From assembly GCA_937942365.1 (NCBI GenBank), contig CALDFB010000182.1, positions 1 through 37,736 of the forward strand: 37,736 nucleotides of DNA. The letters run 5' to 3'. The stretch is from an uncultured Marinicella sp. (lineage in GTDB: Bacteria > Pseudomonadota > Gammaproteobacteria > Xanthomonadales > Marinicellaceae). Of this stretch, positions 17,003 through 25,532 are shown in pieces. Positions within the stretch are counted from its first letter, which is position 1; the number at the start of each line of letters is the position of its first letter. The notes under the pieces are model-generated. The model ran no database searches. It was not told the origin of the DNA and worked only from the letters and a program-made list of their open reading frames with translations. The translations under genes were made by a program, and so were the position numbers.

Positions 17003-17926
17003 TTATTTATTCACACCACCTTGCAAACCACCGGTATGAATAACCAAAGGCCTGTCTTTTGCGGTAACCACACCTGTTTTAATCAAGTGGGCCAACGCAT
17101 AAAAAGATTTGCTGTTATAGATTTTATCCAACTGAATTTGGTGCTGTTGTTCAAATGTGACACAAAATCGACTTAATTCTTGAGTTTTTTTTGCATAACC
17201 TCCGGCATGGTAATCATCTAAAATAACAAAGTTTGGATCAAACTGCACCCCCTTTAGCCATTGATTTATATCTGTTTTCACACCATGTAAACCTTTCAAT
17301 ACAGCAACACCAAAAACTTTACAGTCCCAGTTTTGTTTTGTCACACCTTTAACCAAACCAGCAAACGTTCCTCCGGTGCCAACAGGACAAAACAAGTGAG
17401 TGGGTGAGGTGGTCAGTTGTTGTTCCATTTCTGGAATCAGTTCAGACACACCTTCCAGCGCTAAATGGTTGCTACCACCTTCTGGCAGCATATAACTGTT
17501 TGGCTTACTTTTGATCAAATGCTGAAATATTTGGCTCTTTTCTTTCAATCGATAATCTGATCTGGATATGAACACCAGCTGCATGCCAAACTCCTGACAG
17601 TTAAAGAGTGTCTCCGACCAAATAGCCGCATTACCCGCCAACTCATCACCTCTGACCACCCCAACCGACTTAAAGCCACAAGCCTGCGCGGCAAAAGCAG
17701 TCGCCAATAAATGATTCGAATAAGCACCACCAAAAGTGATGAGTGTATCCACAGATTTTCTTTTGGCTTCAATTAAGTTGTATTTAAGTTTACGCAGCTT
17801 GTTGCCTTGCACATACTCATGGTTTAAATCATCACGTTTGACCACCACATCAACCCCACCAATCTGGATGGTTTCACAGGGCGTGATGGGTTGGCTAAGC
17901 CAGAAATCACTGATGTCCTTAATCAC
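17003..17926 (-). CDS. PLP-dependent enzyme, ACC deaminase / D-cysteine desulfhydrase family
   Basis: 307 residues, fold type II PLP enzyme. The PLP lysine is in QGNKLRKLKYN (Lys43). GGAYSNHLLATA (66-77) holds the substrate-binding Ser70, and LPEGGSNHLALEGVSEL and the phosphate-binding GTGGTFAGL are intact. The family deaminates 1-aminocyclopropane-1-carboxylate or desulfurates D-cysteine; most bacterial members are the latter or uncharacterised. Which applies here cannot be told. It follows the radical SAM gene by 21 bases in the same direction and may be cotranscribed. Confidence 0.88.
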   Translation of the reverse strand: MIKDISDFWLSQPITPCETIQIGGVDVVVKRDDLNHEYVQGNKLRKLKYNLIEAKRKSVDTLITFGGAYSNHLLATAFAAQACGFKSVGVVRGDELAGNAAIWSETLFNCQEFGMQLVFISRSDYRLKEKSQIFQHLIKSKPNSYMLPEGGSNHLALEGVSELIPEMEQQLTTSPTHLFCPVGTGGTFAGLVKGVTKQNWDCKVFGVAVLKGLHGVKTDINQWLKGVQFDPNFVILDDYHAGGYAKKTQELSRFCVTFEQQHQIQLDKIYNSKSFYALAHLIKTGVVTAKDRPLVIHTGGLQGGVNK

Positions 17927-17947
17927 TTTTGACTCCTTTGGTTTGCT

Positions 17948-19495
17948 TCACAAGTGTCTTTTTTGACGGGCATTGGCTTGATTGGTTTTTTGGCTGGGTA
18001 AACGATTTAATATATTCTCTAAACGCCCCTTTTGTTTTGAACGAGCAAAGTCCAGTTGTAAAGCATTCATCACTGTTGTCTCTGAATAATTAAATAGATT
18101 GGGCAACAGTTGATACATCAATTCAAACTGGCGTTTCAATGAAATTTTCCAGGTACTTTGTTCTGTTGCAAAGAGACCATCTGAAAAACACATGAAGCGA
18201 TTGAATGCATCACTGGTTCCTTTTGAGTTATTGGCATCTTCCATGATCAAAGGCAGTGTGAACTTAAAACGACCTTGATTACCAAACAAATCCCAGTAAC
18301 GAGCAAAGCGGCCAACCCGTTGTAATTCTTCAAAAGTGATGTCTTTGGTTTTTAATACCGTATATGGAGGCGCTGGGCTGTAGACCATTTCATAGTCTTT
18401 GGTGTGGCGGTTGATGGGGGCTCCACGTAAGCGTTTTAATATACCCAGCTGTATTTCTTGAGGTTTAAGTACGTATAACTGATCAAAACTGGTCGCAAAC
18501 CCAACCAAAGTGTCTCCAGGCAAACCAAAAATCAAATCTGCGTGTATATGAGCCAAGGTCTGTTCACGCAACCACAAAAGGTTGGCTTTGGTTTGTTCGT
18601 TGTTTTGTCTGCGGCTTATCAGGCTTTGAATCTCTGGATCAAACGTCTGTACCCCAACCTCAAACTGTAAACTGTTGGCCGGAAATTGAACCAACAGGTC
18701 TTTCAAAGCATCTGGTAAACGGTCAGGGATCACCTCAAAATGTACCATCAACTCTTTATCCATGCGATCTAGAAAAAACTGTAATATGGCCGTTGAATGC
18801 GCCACTTTAAGATTAAAAGTTCGGTCTATGAATTTAAAGTTGCGTGCGCCTTTTTGATACAACCTATCCATTTCCTGTAAAAATCGATCCAATGTGAATG
18901 TTTTGGAGGTTTTATCCAAAGATGACAAACAGAACTCACACTTAAATGGACAACCTCGTGAAGCCTCAACATAAATGATTCGATTTTGTAAGTCTTCATC
19001 ATCATAATACTCATAAGGCATATTCAATTCTTCCAATGCCTGAGGAATGCCTTGTATGATTTTTTCTTGTGGCTTATCGCCTGAGATTAACCGTTCACAC
19101 AGTGCTTTAAAGCTACTTTCACCGGCTCCTTTGATTACATAATCAGCCATTTCGACCACTTCTGGCTGGTCAGGGATGTGGCTGACTTCTGGGCCACCCA
19201 ATACGACCACCACGCTCGGCTCAATGGTTTTTAACAACTTAACCACCGATGTTGTTTCTACCACATTCCAGATATAGACACTGAAAGCCACCACTTTCGG
19301 GTTCATAGCCAATAACTTCTCGGCCATATCTACGGCTCGATCATGAATGGTGAACTCCTTGATGGTCGCTAGTTGCTGTGTTTCACCTAAATTGGCATAG
19401 AGATATCGAAGGCTGAAAGATGAATGGATGTATCGGCTGTTCAAAGTCGAAAGCACAATCGGGTTTTCGGCACTGATCGGGTCGACTTTCATCAT
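17948..19495 (-). CDS. B12-binding-domain radical SAM protein, DUF4080 type
   Basis: 515 residues. Residues ~12-130 form a cobalamin-binding-like Rossmann domain (RYIHSSFSLRYLYANLG, VVVVLGGPEVSH). The radical SAM cluster motif is RGCPFKCEFC with Cys182, Cys186 and Cys189, followed by a TIM-barrel core (LQFEVGVQTFDPEIQ, HADLIFGLPGDT). The last ~130 residues match the DUF4080 C-terminal region as I recall it. A His-loop motif for B12 (DxHxxG) is not seen, so the N-terminal domain may not bind cobalamin. Possible tasks are methylation or other C-H modification of an unknown substrate. It overlaps the hydrolase start by 4 bases, which indicates coupled expression. Confidence 0.88.
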   Translation of the reverse strand: MMKVDPISAENPIVLSTLNSRYIHSSFSLRYLYANLGETQQLATIKEFTIHDRAVDMAEKLLAMNPKVVAFSVYIWNVVETTSVVKLLKTIEPSVVVVLGGPEVSHIPDQPEVVEMADYVIKGAGESSFKALCERLISGDKPQEKIIQGIPQALEELNMPYEYYDDEDLQNRIIYVEASRGCPFKCEFCLSSLDKTSKTFTLDRFLQEMDRLYQKGARNFKFIDRTFNLKVAHSTAILQFFLDRMDKELMVHFEVIPDRLPDALKDLLVQFPANSLQFEVGVQTFDPEIQSLISRRQNNEQTKANLLWLREQTLAHIHADLIFGLPGDTLVGFATSFDQLYVLKPQEIQLGILKRLRGAPINRHTKDYEMVYSPAPPYTVLKTKDITFEELQRVGRFARYWDLFGNQGRFKFTLPLIMEDANNSKGTSDAFNRFMCFSDGLFATEQSTWKISLKRQFELMYQLLPNLFNYSETTVMNALQLDFARSKQKGRLENILNRLPSQKTNQANARQKRHL

Positions 19496-20328
19496 GATAA
19501 ATGCTTTTGAATGAATGGCATCATCGTCTTTACCACTGCACCAGGATTTTCTAGGGGTAACAAGTGACCATTATCAGGAAAGCCTATACACTGATGGTTA
19601 ATGTTGTTTTGCCAGCTTGACCAAAACTCAGCTGAAATGGTGTCAGAATGAGCACCGCGCATTGCCAATATGGGTAACTTTGATTTTAACAACTGGTTCC
19701 TGAAATAGGTCACCGTACCGTATATCTGCGCTTCCCATTCTCTTGGATAAACCAAACGATACACACCATCCCTGTCTTGGCTCACTGCTGCACGAATATA
19801 ATGCATTAGGTTTTCATCTGAAACCCGTTTAAAAACACGCGGCTTTCTGTGAAAATCAAAAGCAGCTTGAAGCGATTCAAATTCATTAGGGCGATTCAAT
19901 GCTTTGTCAACAATTTTGACCCGCCTTATAACCAACCACGGAAAGTACTTTACCATCCAACAGTAAAACCAAGGCAGTGTTACAGGCTCTATCATCACCA
20001 TGGCTTTGATCAAATCAGGTCTTTTCTGCGCAGCCAAAAAAGCCGTAACTGAGCCCAATGAATGACCTACGGCCACCACATTTTTCATGTTGTTTTGTTC
20101 AAAAAACTGAATCACATCATCGGCCAATTGTTGCCATGTTTTTAAATCATTGGGGTTGGGTTTCGGGTTCCACAGGGGTCGCTGCGGGTATGAAACCACT
20201 TGGCGATGCCCTGCCAAAGCCTCAATGATTGGCTGGTATGTTTCTGGCGGAAAACCATTGGCATGCGCGAAATAGATGGGCTGATAATCTGAAGCTTCTC
20301 CCCACGCTTGTATGGGCAATGATTTCAT
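19492..20328 (-). CDS. Alpha/beta hydrolase
   Basis: 278 residues with an alpha/beta hydrolase fold. The oxyanion region is YFAHANGFPPETY, the nucleophile elbow is GHSLGS with Ser90, a candidate acid lies in MRGAHSDTIS, and the catalytic His is in FPDNGHLLPLENP. No signal peptide is present, so it is cytoplasmic. Family members are esterases, lipases or related; the substrate is unknown. It is the first gene of the hydrolase / radical SAM / PLP enzyme group and overlaps the next gene by 4 bases. Confidence 0.9.
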   Translation of the reverse strand: MKSLPIQAWGEASDYQPIYFAHANGFPPETYQPIIEALAGHRQVVSYPQRPLWNPKPNPNDLKTWQQLADDVIQFFEQNNMKNVVAVGHSLGSVTAFLAAQKRPDLIKAMVMIEPVTLPWFYCWMVKYFPWLVIRRVKIVDKALNRPNEFESLQAAFDFHRKPRVFKRVSDENLMHYIRAAVSQDRDGVYRLVYPREWEAQIYGTVTYFRNQLLKSKLPILAMRGAHSDTISAEFWSSWQNNINHQCIGFPDNGHLLPLENPGAVVKTMMPFIQKHLS

Positions 20329-20556
20329 GAATTGGTTAAAACAGATGTGTATGTCATATCTTTACTATTGGTCACGCCAACAAAGGCAGAAATCTTAATG
20401 GGGCTCTATTTTAACTCCAAATAGAAATCATCTGGCCATGTTTGATTACGACTAAATATGAAAAACCAGCAAGACTGGTGGATGCACCGATCTAGGATTG
20501 TTTGAAAATATATAACGCGCTTAGGCGAGTTCCCTGTGCTTTGATTTGATGAAAAC

Positions 20557-20982
20557 CTAAATCCCTTCTGGATACTTCTTGGCCATGTGGGCTAAATCAG
20601 CCGTGATGATCTCTTCTAAGACATCTAATTTAATGTCTTTAAGGTGGTTTACATACAAACAAGATTTACCTATTTTGTGTTTACCTAATCTCTCCAGTAG
20701 ATGCTGGTGTTCTGCAAAACCAGAAACAATATACAAAGAGTGTTTCGCTTTCCTTGGCGAAAAACCAATGCGCATCATATCGCCTTCACGACCTGAGTCA
20801 TATTTATAGTGGTATTGTCCAAATCCAATGATACTGGCCCCCCACATTTTGGCATTGTAGCCACTCAAACGCTCCATCATTTCCAGTAACTTAAAAGCGT
20901 CTTGTCTTTTTGACTCTGGCTCAACGGCAGTGATGAACTTAATCACGCTTTCATCGGTTGGTTGGGTTTTGTTTTGTGCCAT
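20557..20982 (-). CDS. DUF1801 domain protein
   Basis: 141 residues from the ATG at 20982; the frame extends 10 codons further to a less likely start. The sequence runs ESKRQDAFKLLEMMERLSG, MWGASIIGFGQYHYKYDSG, MRIGFSPRKAKHSLYI and ends in a helix after CLYVNHLKDI, the pattern of the DUF1801 (YdhG-like) family. Function is not established; the fold is distantly related to iron chaperone frataxin-like proteins. It is a single gene with no close neighbours on its strand. Confidence 0.85.
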   Translation of the reverse strand: MAQNKTQPTDESVIKFITAVEPESKRQDAFKLLEMMERLSGYNAKMWGASIIGFGQYHYKYDSGREGDMMRIGFSPRKAKHSLYIVSGFAEHQHLLERLGKHKIGKSCLYVNHLKDIKLDVLEEIITADLAHMAKKYPEGI

Positions 20983-21125
20983 ATGGTTTCTTTTTGTGTT
21001 ACTTCTTGGCAATTATGGCATAGACAACACCCTTAAAGACGGGTATTTTTTTATTAATGCAACTCATGCCTCATATTACCTAAAACACTGACTGCTGGTA
21101 TCAGTGGTTGTCCAGATCATTATTT

Positions 21126-21200
21126 TTGGATTGTCGACTTGATTCGACCCTAAATTAAACTTAACTCAATCATCAGGTCGGCTGAAGCCGACAACCCAAT
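21126..21200. repeat. REPIN-like inverted pair 1
   Basis: Copy 1 (plus orientation, ~21126-21151) contains GTCGACTTGATTCGAC, an imperfect hairpin. Copy 2 (minus orientation, ~21172-21200) contains the perfect palindrome GTCGGCTGAAGCCGAC at 21177-21192. On its own strand copy 2 reads GGGTTGTCGGCTTCAGCC, aligning with copy 1. Head-to-head hairpin pairs like this are typical of REP doublets (REPINs). No RAYT transposase is in the window. Confidence 0.6.
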
Positions 21201-21249
21201 AAAACGCAAAGCTCTTTAGCTGATGCCGAGAACCGAAACGAAAGCATTT

Positions 21250-21403
21250 CACTGGATAGTTGACTTCAGTCAACCCGATGTACTGAAAAATAGCAGTCTA
21301 CTATTTGTTTTCTGATGCGTCCCTTAGCATGTTTAAGCCTCTCTTAAAAAAACCAACAACTACTTCGATGACATTTCGGCCGACTGAAGTCGACTATCCA
21401 GAG
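21250..21403. repeat. REPIN-like inverted pair 2
   Basis: Copy 3 (plus, ~21250-21280) reads CTGGATAGTTGACTTCAGTC, with the perfect stem GTTGACT/AGTCAAC at 21259-21274. Copy 4 (minus, ~21374-21403) reads CTGGATAGTCGACTTCAGTC on its own strand. These 20 bases differ at one position. The pair brackets ~95 bases and ends ~15 bases after the stop of the FG-GAP remnant gene. Confidence 0.65.
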
Positions 21404-21418
21404 GACCACTTCTGCGGC

Positions 21419-21733
21419 CTAATGATTTAAAGGTTGATCACCCTCAAACCCATCAATAAAAATGGGTTTTTCACGACCAAATATAACATAAGATGTTCCC
21501 GCAACTGGTGCATCTGGCGCACCAATGATCAAGTCATCAATACCATCATCATTGATATCTCCTGCTGAGCTGACATATGACCCTGAAACATCACCAGGAT
21601 TAAGGCCATTGATAACAAAACCTGTGGCTGGGGTGATGTCGCTTACGTTAATTTCTGCATCAAACTGCGCCTGTGCTGATGTCATCGACAGTGCCAATGA
21701 AATTCCTAAATAGAGTTTTTTATGCTGTTGCAT
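21419..21733 (-). CDS. Short FG-GAP/integrin-alpha-like secreted protein, probably a collapsed repeat protein
   Basis: 104 residues. AGGAGA precedes the ATG. A signal peptide (~1-22, ending AQA) leads into a single FG-GAP unit: FVINGLNPGDVSGSYVSSAG, then DINDDGIDDLIIGAPDA and SYVIFG, with its Ca-binding-type DxNxDGxxD loop. The product then goes directly to a C-terminal tail PIFIDGFEGDQ. FG-GAP proteins normally carry many such repeats before this kind of tail, so this looks like an in-frame deletion between repeats. It may still be expressed, as frame and ribosome site are intact. It could also be a decayed gene beside repeat elements. Confidence 0.65.
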   Translation of the reverse strand: MQQHKKLYLGISLALSMTSAQAQFDAEINVSDITPATGFVINGLNPGDVSGSYVSSAGDINDDGIDDLIIGAPDAPVAGTSYVIFGREKPIFIDGFEGDQPLNH

Positions 21734-22089
21734 GTCCTGTTCTCCTACTTTTTATACCTGTTACTTACAGTTTTAAGGGCAAGTCTTACAAATCTAAAAG
21801 CAATCAGCCAATATATTCACTGTGTACTTACCTTTGGTTCAATTTTGAAGTGATTAGATCGAAAACCAGGTGCAATGAAAAACCAACCAACCTTTTGTTA
21901 AACCCATAAAATCAAAACCTGAAAATCAGCCTTAATGTTTATTAATCAGTAACGAATAACACCAAGCCTAATTGACCAAGTGATCCAAAACGCCGTAACT
22001 ACCGCTGTACTGAGCACCCTAATTTATAACAACAATGCTAATGAAAGTGATTCTTGTTACCTTTCAAGTTATTGATTTATAAGGTTTTT
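21734..22089. other. Intergenic region with no gene seen
   Basis: About 360 bases between the divergent FG-GAP remnant and bacterioferritin genes. I find no open frame of interest or strong hairpin. It holds the upstream control region of both genes; a TAACAA/TTGTTA inverted pair flanks 22027-22059. Confidence 0.5.
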
Positions 22090-22118
22090 TTGACTTGTTG
22101 TTCATTTTATTATATAAT
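22090..22118 (+). promoter_or_regulatory. Strong sigma70-type promoter for the bacterioferritin operon
   Basis: TTGACT (22090-22095), a spacer of exactly 17 bases and a perfect TATAAT (22113-22118). Transcription would begin near 22125, leaving a leader of about 20 bases before the ATG at 22147. Confidence 0.8.
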
Positions 22119-22146
22119 CCAATTTAACCTCACGAAAAATGCCGTA

Positions 22147-22623
22147 ATGAATTTAAAAGCCAACACCCACCAACAACTTAACCAGGTACTTACCAGTAAG
22201 CTAACCTCTATCAACCAATTTTTCCTGCATGCAAGAATGACCAAGGACTGGGGTTTAAACGAATTGGATTCGACTTTCTATAAAAAATCCATCAAAGACA
22301 TGAAACATGCCGATGCCTTGATCGAACGCATTTTGCTGTTAGGCGGTCTGCCCAATTTACAAAAGTTAGATCATCTAAACATTGGTGAAAACACCGAAGA
22401 GGTTCTCAGCTGCAATGAAAGCTTCCTTAACAAGCAACATGTGGTAATTCAAGATGCGATAGCAGTTTGTGAAGCAAGTCACGACTTTGTCAGCCGAGAT
22501 TTATTAAGTGATATTTTAGCGTATGAAGAAGAAGCGATCGATTGGAATGAAACCCAACTGTCTTTAATCAAAGACATTGGCATACAAAACTACCTACAAG
22601 CCCAAATCGGAGAAAACGAATGA
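22147..22623 (+). CDS. bfrB: Bacterioferritin subunit, haem-ligand type lacking the ferroxidase centre
   Basis: 158 residues from the ATG at 22147; the upstream extension of the frame crosses the promoter and is excluded. The ferritin four-helix fold is clear (SINQFFLHARMTKDWGLNEL, DMKHADALIERIL, NYLQAQIGE). Compared with E. coli Bfr numbering, Met52, the axial haem ligand, is kept. Of the di-iron ligands, however, Glu18 is Lys, Glu51 is Asp, Glu94 is Leu and His130 is Ala; Glu127 and His54 remain. It should bind haem between subunits but not oxidise iron. It overlaps the next gene by 4 bases (ATGA). Such subunits coassemble with an active partner in species with two bacterioferritins. The symbol follows that usage loosely. 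Confidence 0.88.
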   Translation: MNLKANTHQQLNQVLTSKLTSINQFFLHARMTKDWGLNELDSTFYKKSIKDMKHADALIERILLLGGLPNLQKLDHLNIGENTEEVLSCNESFLNKQHVVIQDAIAVCEASHDFVSRDLLSDILAYEEEAIDWNETQLSLIKDIGIQNYLQAQIGENE

Positions 22624-23087
22624 AAGGTCACACTGAAATAATCAATGCACTCAACGAACTGTTGGTCTTTGAACTCACTGCCATGGACCAATATTTTGTT
22701 CATTCTCGCATGTATGATGACATGGGCCTATCTAAGTTATTCGAACGAATAGATCATGAGTTTGATGATGAAAAGGGTCATGCGGCGGTTTTAATTGAGC
22801 GCATTTTATTCCTAGAAGGCACACCTGATTTAACAAAACGAGACGGTTTAAATATCGGCAAAACTGTTCCTGAAATGTTACAAAGTGACTTGGATATAGA
22901 GTACGGTGTACAAGCAGCCCTCAAGAAGGTCATGGCTTTGTGTGAAGAGAAAAAAGATTATGTCACCCGAGACCAGTTGTTGGTGTTGTTAGATGACACC
23001 GAAACAGATCATGCCTATTGGCTAGAAAAACAGTTGAGACTGATTAAGCTCACAGGCTTACCAAACTATTTACAATCACAAATGTAA
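22620..23087 (+). CDS. bfrA: Bacterioferritin subunit, ferroxidase type lacking the haem Met
   Basis: 155 residues. The di-iron ligands are complete: Glu18 (VFELTAMDQYF), Glu51 and His54 (DEKGH), Glu94 (DLDIEYG), and Glu128 and His131 (ETDHAYWLE, shifted by one through a single-residue insertion). Position 52, the haem Met in classical Bfr, is Lys. It should carry the iron-oxidising activity of a mixed 24-subunit shell, with haem supplied by the partner. The start overlaps the first subunit's stop, giving coupled, near-equal synthesis. The role is iron storage and detoxification in the cytoplasm. Confidence 0.88.
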   Translation: MKGHTEIINALNELLVFELTAMDQYFVHSRMYDDMGLSKLFERIDHEFDDEKGHAAVLIERILFLEGTPDLTKRDGLNIGKTVPEMLQSDLDIEYGVQAALKKVMALCEEKKDYVTRDQLLVLLDDTETDHAYWLEKQLRLIKLTGLPNYLQSQM

Positions 23088-23210
23088 TTTTATCTGGGTG
23101 GTTTAGTCCAAGAGCTAATCACCCTCGACCAAGCCTACACATTTATTGGTATGGGTTTTTACTCACGAACCACATGCCGAATAAAAAAGAGACCCTGATG
23201 TATTCCGATA

Positions 23211-23654
23211 CTAATTACCGGTCATAATAAAGTGGTAAAAAGCCCAATTCCAAACAACAAAAAACACCAGAGTATAGAGATGAAACACCCTAATGCCGAC
23301 TACCAAAGCTGCCTGTTTGGGGTTTTTCGGGTTGACATAAACGGTTGTTTTCGGTGAGGAATCGGTGGCCTCAAGATATGGCTTAAGTACAAAGCTTTCA
23401 ACGGTCGATGGAAACAAACCATAAGCCAACCTTTTACCTTTAAAGGCTTTGTTGTTATGCCTGTAGTGGTATCGAATTTTTGCATTAAAAAACGTTTCAT
23501 CAACATCCTCTGTTATGAAAAAACTTGCGTCATCAATTTGACCAGATACTGGTTGCCAGGACTTTGCCTGATAAGACATGATGGTGTTATAAAGCGCATT
23601 AAGAAAAGCAAATACGCCAACCAAACCAAACAAAAACTTAACCAATTCATCCAT
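23211..23654 (-). CDS. DUF3592 membrane protein
   Basis: 147 residues with transmembrane segments at ~4-22 and ~122-142. Between them is the DUF3592 core: WQPVSGQIDDASF, then AKIRYHYRHNNKAFKG and a VYVNPKNPKQAALV segment, which is the family signature. The function is unknown. It is a single gene, divergent from the ABC exporter. DUF3592 proteins are widespread, and no specific process is indicated by its neighbours. Confidence 0.85.
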   Translation of the reverse strand: MDELVKFLFGLVGVFAFLNALYNTIMSYQAKSWQPVSGQIDDASFFITEDVDETFFNAKIRYHYRHNNKAFKGKRLAYGLFPSTVESFVLKPYLEATDSSPKTTVYVNPKNPKQAALVVGIRVFHLYTLVFFVVWNWAFYHFIMTGN

Positions 23655-23747
23655 AATAATTAATATAACACCTTAACAACATGGTTCACAAAAGCTTTTT
23701 TCAAGTAAAATAGCAAGCACCATCAATCAAACAAACTCTCTAGCTCA

Positions 23748-25526
23748 ATGAACAACCCCTCGAAAGAAGAAGAAATCAACAAAGCTTCTCTCAACCATCT
23801 GCGGTTAATTGGCCCTTTGGTCACACCTTACAAAAAGCACATTTTACTGGCCTTGTTATTATTGGTTCTGGGAGCGGCTGCTAACCTGGCCATACCGGTG
23901 GCATTTAAACAGATGATTGACTTGGGTTTTGCTGCAGAAAACCAAGACACCTTGTCTTATTATTTTCTTTTGGTGTTTGTGGTTTCATCGTTAATGATCC
24001 TGTTCACTTCTTTGCGGTATTATTGGGTGTCATGGATCGGCCAAAAAGTCGTCACTGATTTGCGTAAGCAGGTGTATTCCAAAGTCATGACGCAGTCTCA
24101 GGAATTCTTTGAAAAAACCAAAACGGGTGAGATTTTATCTCGAATAAATACCGACACCACACTGGTTGAAACCGTTGTAGGTAGTACTTTTTCGATCGCT
24201 TTACGCAGTGCCGTGACCTTTATCGGCGCCGCTTTTATGATGATAGTAACCACTCCAAAGCTGTCGATGTATATCGCGTTTTTAATTCCTTTGGTGGTGC
24301 TGCCCATCGTAGTAACTGGCCGTAAAATTCAAAAACTGTCCAAAGCCGAACAAGACCGCATTGCTGATTCATCAGCGCTGGCAACCGAAACCATCAATGC
24401 CATGCACACGGTTCAATCTTATGCCCAAGAAACTGCTGAAAACAACAAATTCATCTCTGCCATAAACAATGCTTTTAAAGCAGCCGTGGCGTCCATTCGC
24501 ATGACCACAATCATGTCCTTATTGGTGGGTTTTGTGATTTTTGGTGGCATTGTTTTTGTGTTGTGGTTAGGGGCTCAAGATGTCATCACCGGTGTGATGA
24601 CCGCTGGCACTTTGAGTCAATTTGTCATGTATGCCATCATGGCCGCCACCTCTGTGGGTGCCCTTTCTACCGTATGGAGTGAGCTTAAAAAAGCTGCAGG
24701 TGCCTTAGAACGCATTATCGAACTGATGAACACAGAGTCAACCATTAAAGATCCGGCTGTGCCGATTAAACTTGCCAAAACCGTTCTGGGCAATGTTCAC
24801 CTTGAAAATGTTCATTTCGCCTACCCAAGTCGACCTGATTTAAATGTGCTACAAGACATTTCTTTTGAGGTTGTACCTGGCCAAACCGTGGCCTTAGTTG
24901 GACCTTCCGGTTCCGGAAAGTCGACTTTGTTTCAGCTCTTGATGCGCTTTTATGAACCACAATCTGGTGCCATTAAGTTAGATGGTGAATCAATAGAGTC
25001 ATTGAGCTTAAATGATTTGCGCTCACAATTTTCTTTGGTCGCTCAAGACGTAACGATCTTTTCAACCACAGCCAAAGAAAACATCGCTTACGGTAGGCCA
25101 GATGCCACTGATGAAGAAATTAAGGCTGCGGCTCAACTGGCTCATGCTGGTGAGTTTATTGAAAATCTGGAAAACGATTATGAAACTTACTTGGGTGAGC
25201 GCGGTGTGCGATTATCTGGCGGTCAAGCCCAACGCTTATCCATTGCGCGTGCAGTGATTACTAACCCTCCCGTATTGCTTCTAGATGAGGCCACCAGTGC
25301 CCTTGACGCAAGCAGCGAAAAATTGGTCCAAGAGGCTTTAAACACCATCATGAAAGATCGCACCACTTTGGTCATCGCTCATCGACTGGCCACCATTCGC
25401 CAAGCTGATCAGATCGTTGTTTTAGACCAAGGAAAAATAGTTGCCATTGGTAAGCATGAACAATTGATTCGTGATAACACCCTGTATGCAGAGTTGGCCC
25501 AACTTCAATTTACAGATAAACCTTAA
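23748..25526 (+). CDS. ABC exporter half-transporter, MsbA/MDR-like, fused permease and ATPase
   Basis: 592 residues. About six transmembrane helices occupy residues ~30-320, with intracellular loops such as QKVVTDLRKQVYSKV and FFEKTKTGEILSRINTDT. The nucleotide-binding domain (~350-585) has Walker A GPSGSGKST, Q-loop VAQDVTIF, signature LSGGQAQR, Walker B VLLLDEATSALD and H-loop IAHRLATI. It should work as a homodimer in the inner membrane, exporting a lipid or hydrophobic compound. Similarity to MsbA is general, and a glycosyltransferase or lpxK neighbour is missing, so lipid A flipping is not indicated. A weak terminator follows. Confidence 0.92.
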   Translation: MNNPSKEEEINKASLNHLRLIGPLVTPYKKHILLALLLLVLGAAANLAIPVAFKQMIDLGFAAENQDTLSYYFLLVFVVSSLMILFTSLRYYWVSWIGQKVVTDLRKQVYSKVMTQSQEFFEKTKTGEILSRINTDTTLVETVVGSTFSIALRSAVTFIGAAFMMIVTTPKLSMYIAFLIPLVVLPIVVTGRKIQKLSKAEQDRIADSSALATETINAMHTVQSYAQETAENNKFISAINNAFKAAVASIRMTTIMSLLVGFVIFGGIVFVLWLGAQDVITGVMTAGTLSQFVMYAIMAATSVGALSTVWSELKKAAGALERIIELMNTESTIKDPAVPIKLAKTVLGNVHLENVHFAYPSRPDLNVLQDISFEVVPGQTVALVGPSGSGKSTLFQLLMRFYEPQSGAIKLDGESIESLSLNDLRSQFSLVAQDVTIFSTTAKENIAYGRPDATDEEIKAAAQLAHAGEFIENLENDYETYLGERGVRLSGGQAQRLSIARAVITNPPVLLLDEATSALDASSEKLVQEALNTIMKDRTTLVIAHRLATIRQADQIVVLDQGKIVAIGKHEQLIRDNTLYAELAQLQFTDKP

Positions 25527-25532
25527 TCAAGT

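Larger units (their letters stand above)
20983..21418. other. Non-coding interval holding REPIN-like repeats
   Basis: I see no gene in this stretch of more than 400 bases. It is occupied mainly by four related hairpin elements in two inverted pairs (annotated separately), lying downstream of the FG-GAP remnant gene on the minus strand. Confidence 0.6.

Noticed and set aside
22031-22056. Possible Fur box upstream of the bacterioferritin genes
   Set aside because: The AATGCTAATGAAAGTGATTC stretch agrees poorly with the GATAATGAT-type consensus and is 34 bases upstream of the -35; not enough for a call.
23096-23124. Hairpin GGGTGGTT/AATCACCC after the second bacterioferritin gene as a terminator
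   Set aside because: The stem needs a G-T pair, the loop is 13 bases and there is no T-run.
23748-25526. Assignment as MsbA lipid A flippase
   Set aside because: General exporter similarity only; no lpxK or other lipopolysaccharide gene nearby.
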